Positions 5,338-5,904 of a DNA stretch of 5,904 nt are shown one piece after another. The position numbers were made by a program, and so were the translations under genes. Numbering within the stretch: position 1 is the first letter of the stretch; every line of letters begins with the position of its first letter. The notes beneath the pieces were generated by a model. That model had not been told where the DNA came from. It saw only the letters and a program-made list of their open reading frames with translations, and did not search any database. The DNA is from Acidobacteriota bacterium (GTDB taxonomy: Bacteria > Acidobacteriota > Terriglobia > UBA7540): positions 1 to 5,904 of the forward strand of contig QHZK01000210.1 in assembly GCA_003224635.1 (NCBI GenBank), read 5' to 3'.

Positions 5338-5904
5338 TTACGTCCCAGTCCCTGTGAGGAGAACCTGCTGGGGACTGTCACTAGCGTTGTCGGTGATCGT
5401 CACCGCCCCGCTTCGGGGCCCGGTCGCCGTGGGCCTGAATCTTACGCTAATGGAACAGCCACCTCCGGGGTTTATCGAGCTCGCGCAGTTGTCGGTCTGT
5501 GTGAAGTCTGCAGGGTTGGCCCCGGTAATCGCGATGCTGCCGATTGACAATGTTCCTGTGCCTGTGTTCGTGAGCTGCACGCTCTTGGTCCCGCCGTTCT
5601 TGCCGACTTTGCGGTTTCCGAAGGAAAGCGATGTCGGTGACAGGCTGACTGCGGGCGCAGTCCCGGCGCCCGTCAGGCTCACTGTCTGCGGGCTGCCGGC
5701 GGCGTTGTCGGTAACGCTTACGGCCGCGCTCCTCGCGCCCGTCGTCGTGGGGGTGAACGTCACCGTGAGGGTGCAGGTCCCATTGACGGCCAGGGTGGAG
5801 GGGCTGAGGGGACAGTTGTTGGTCTGATTAAAATCGCCGGTGTTGGCGCCCGTCAGCGAGATGCTGCTGATGGTCAGCGGCGCGGCGCCGCTGTTGGTCA
5901 AGGT
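5338..5904 (-). CDS. Hydin-repeat (choice-of-anchor D) secreted protein, 3' end only
   Basis: The reading frame is open at the right edge, so only the C-terminal 188 residues are present; the TTG at 5901 is an internal Leu codon, not a start. The visible part is two Ig-like beta-sandwich repeats of the ASPM/SPD-2/Hydin type: one at about 5659-5904 (its first strand is cut off) and one at 5341-5658. Each has the family landmarks: LTNSG/LTNTG, the ITGAN..DF.QT(N/D)NC block, a second cysteine ten to thirteen residues later, (T/R)FTP or RFRPT, the TG.RS segment, VTDNA or ITDNA, and a closing LTGTGT/LTGAGT. The protein stops exactly at the end of a repeat, with no C-terminal anchor, sortase motif or PEP-type tail. 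Such repeats occur in large exported proteins, where they probably act as spacers or binding modules; what the missing N-terminal part does is unknown. The metallophosphoesterase gene follows 69 bp downstream. Confidence 0.88.
   Translation of the reverse strand, partial: TLTNSGAAPLTISSISLTGANTGDFNQTNNCPLSPSTLAVNGTCTLTVTFTPTTTGARSAAVSVTDNAAGSPQTVSLTGAGTAPAVSLSPTSLSFGNRKVGKNGGTKSVQLTNTGTGTLSIGSIAITGANPADFTQTDNCASSINPGGGCSISVRFRPTATGPRSGAVTITDNASDSPQQVLLTGTGT

Noticed and set aside
5138..5827. Plus-strand frame of 229 codons near the right end
   Set aside because: Antisense to the Hydin-repeat protein; its own repetitiveness reflects those repeats.

Overview
The window looks like a chromosomal segment of an Acidobacteriota-type soil bacterium. 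This is an inference from four things: moderately high GC; a secreted protein built of ASPM/SPD-2/Hydin ('choice-of-anchor D') repeats of the kind abundant in that phylum; a small two-helix membrane protein beginning MELALN and carrying ISLTDDL, which resembles small acidobacterial membrane proteins I know; and lone, loosely grouped genes with good Shine-Dalgarno sites. No rRNA, tRNA, CRISPR array, transposase or phage gene is visible.

Layout. The left third (about 85-1672) is a plus-strand cluster of three unrecognised genes. The first encodes a 100-residue exported peptide whose mature part is mostly four tandem copies of a 14-residue unit (consensus SIGGSPMPPIPNAT). The second encodes a seven-helix membrane protein that starts with TTG. 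The third encodes a 158-residue protein with one N-terminal membrane anchor and a helical cytoplasmic domain. The last two are 12 bp apart and surely co-transcribed; the peptide gene lies 64 bp upstream. The rest of the window (1654-5904) is on the minus strand. Read in its own direction from the right edge, it holds the 3' end of a Hydin-repeat protein, a secreted calcineurin-like (purple-acid-phosphatase-like) metallophosphoesterase, the small two-helix membrane protein, an FkbM-family methyltransferase and a class I SAM-dependent methyltransferase. The last of these runs tail-to-tail into the plus-strand cluster with a 19-bp overlap of coding ends.

How the genes may work together. The two methyltransferases are of types often found in glycan or secondary-metabolite modification, but a 151-bp gap separates them and neither has a recognisable biosynthetic partner here. 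The phosphoesterase and the Hydin-repeat protein are both predicted to be exported and are 69 bp apart, so they may be co-expressed. The most interesting unit is the plus-strand cluster. A secreted multi-copy peptide sits beside a polytopic membrane protein and an anchored cytoplasmic partner, and the four copies of the peptide differ almost only by synonymous changes, which points to selection on the peptide itself. A peptide-signalling or surface-peptide role is a hypothesis, not something the sequence proves.
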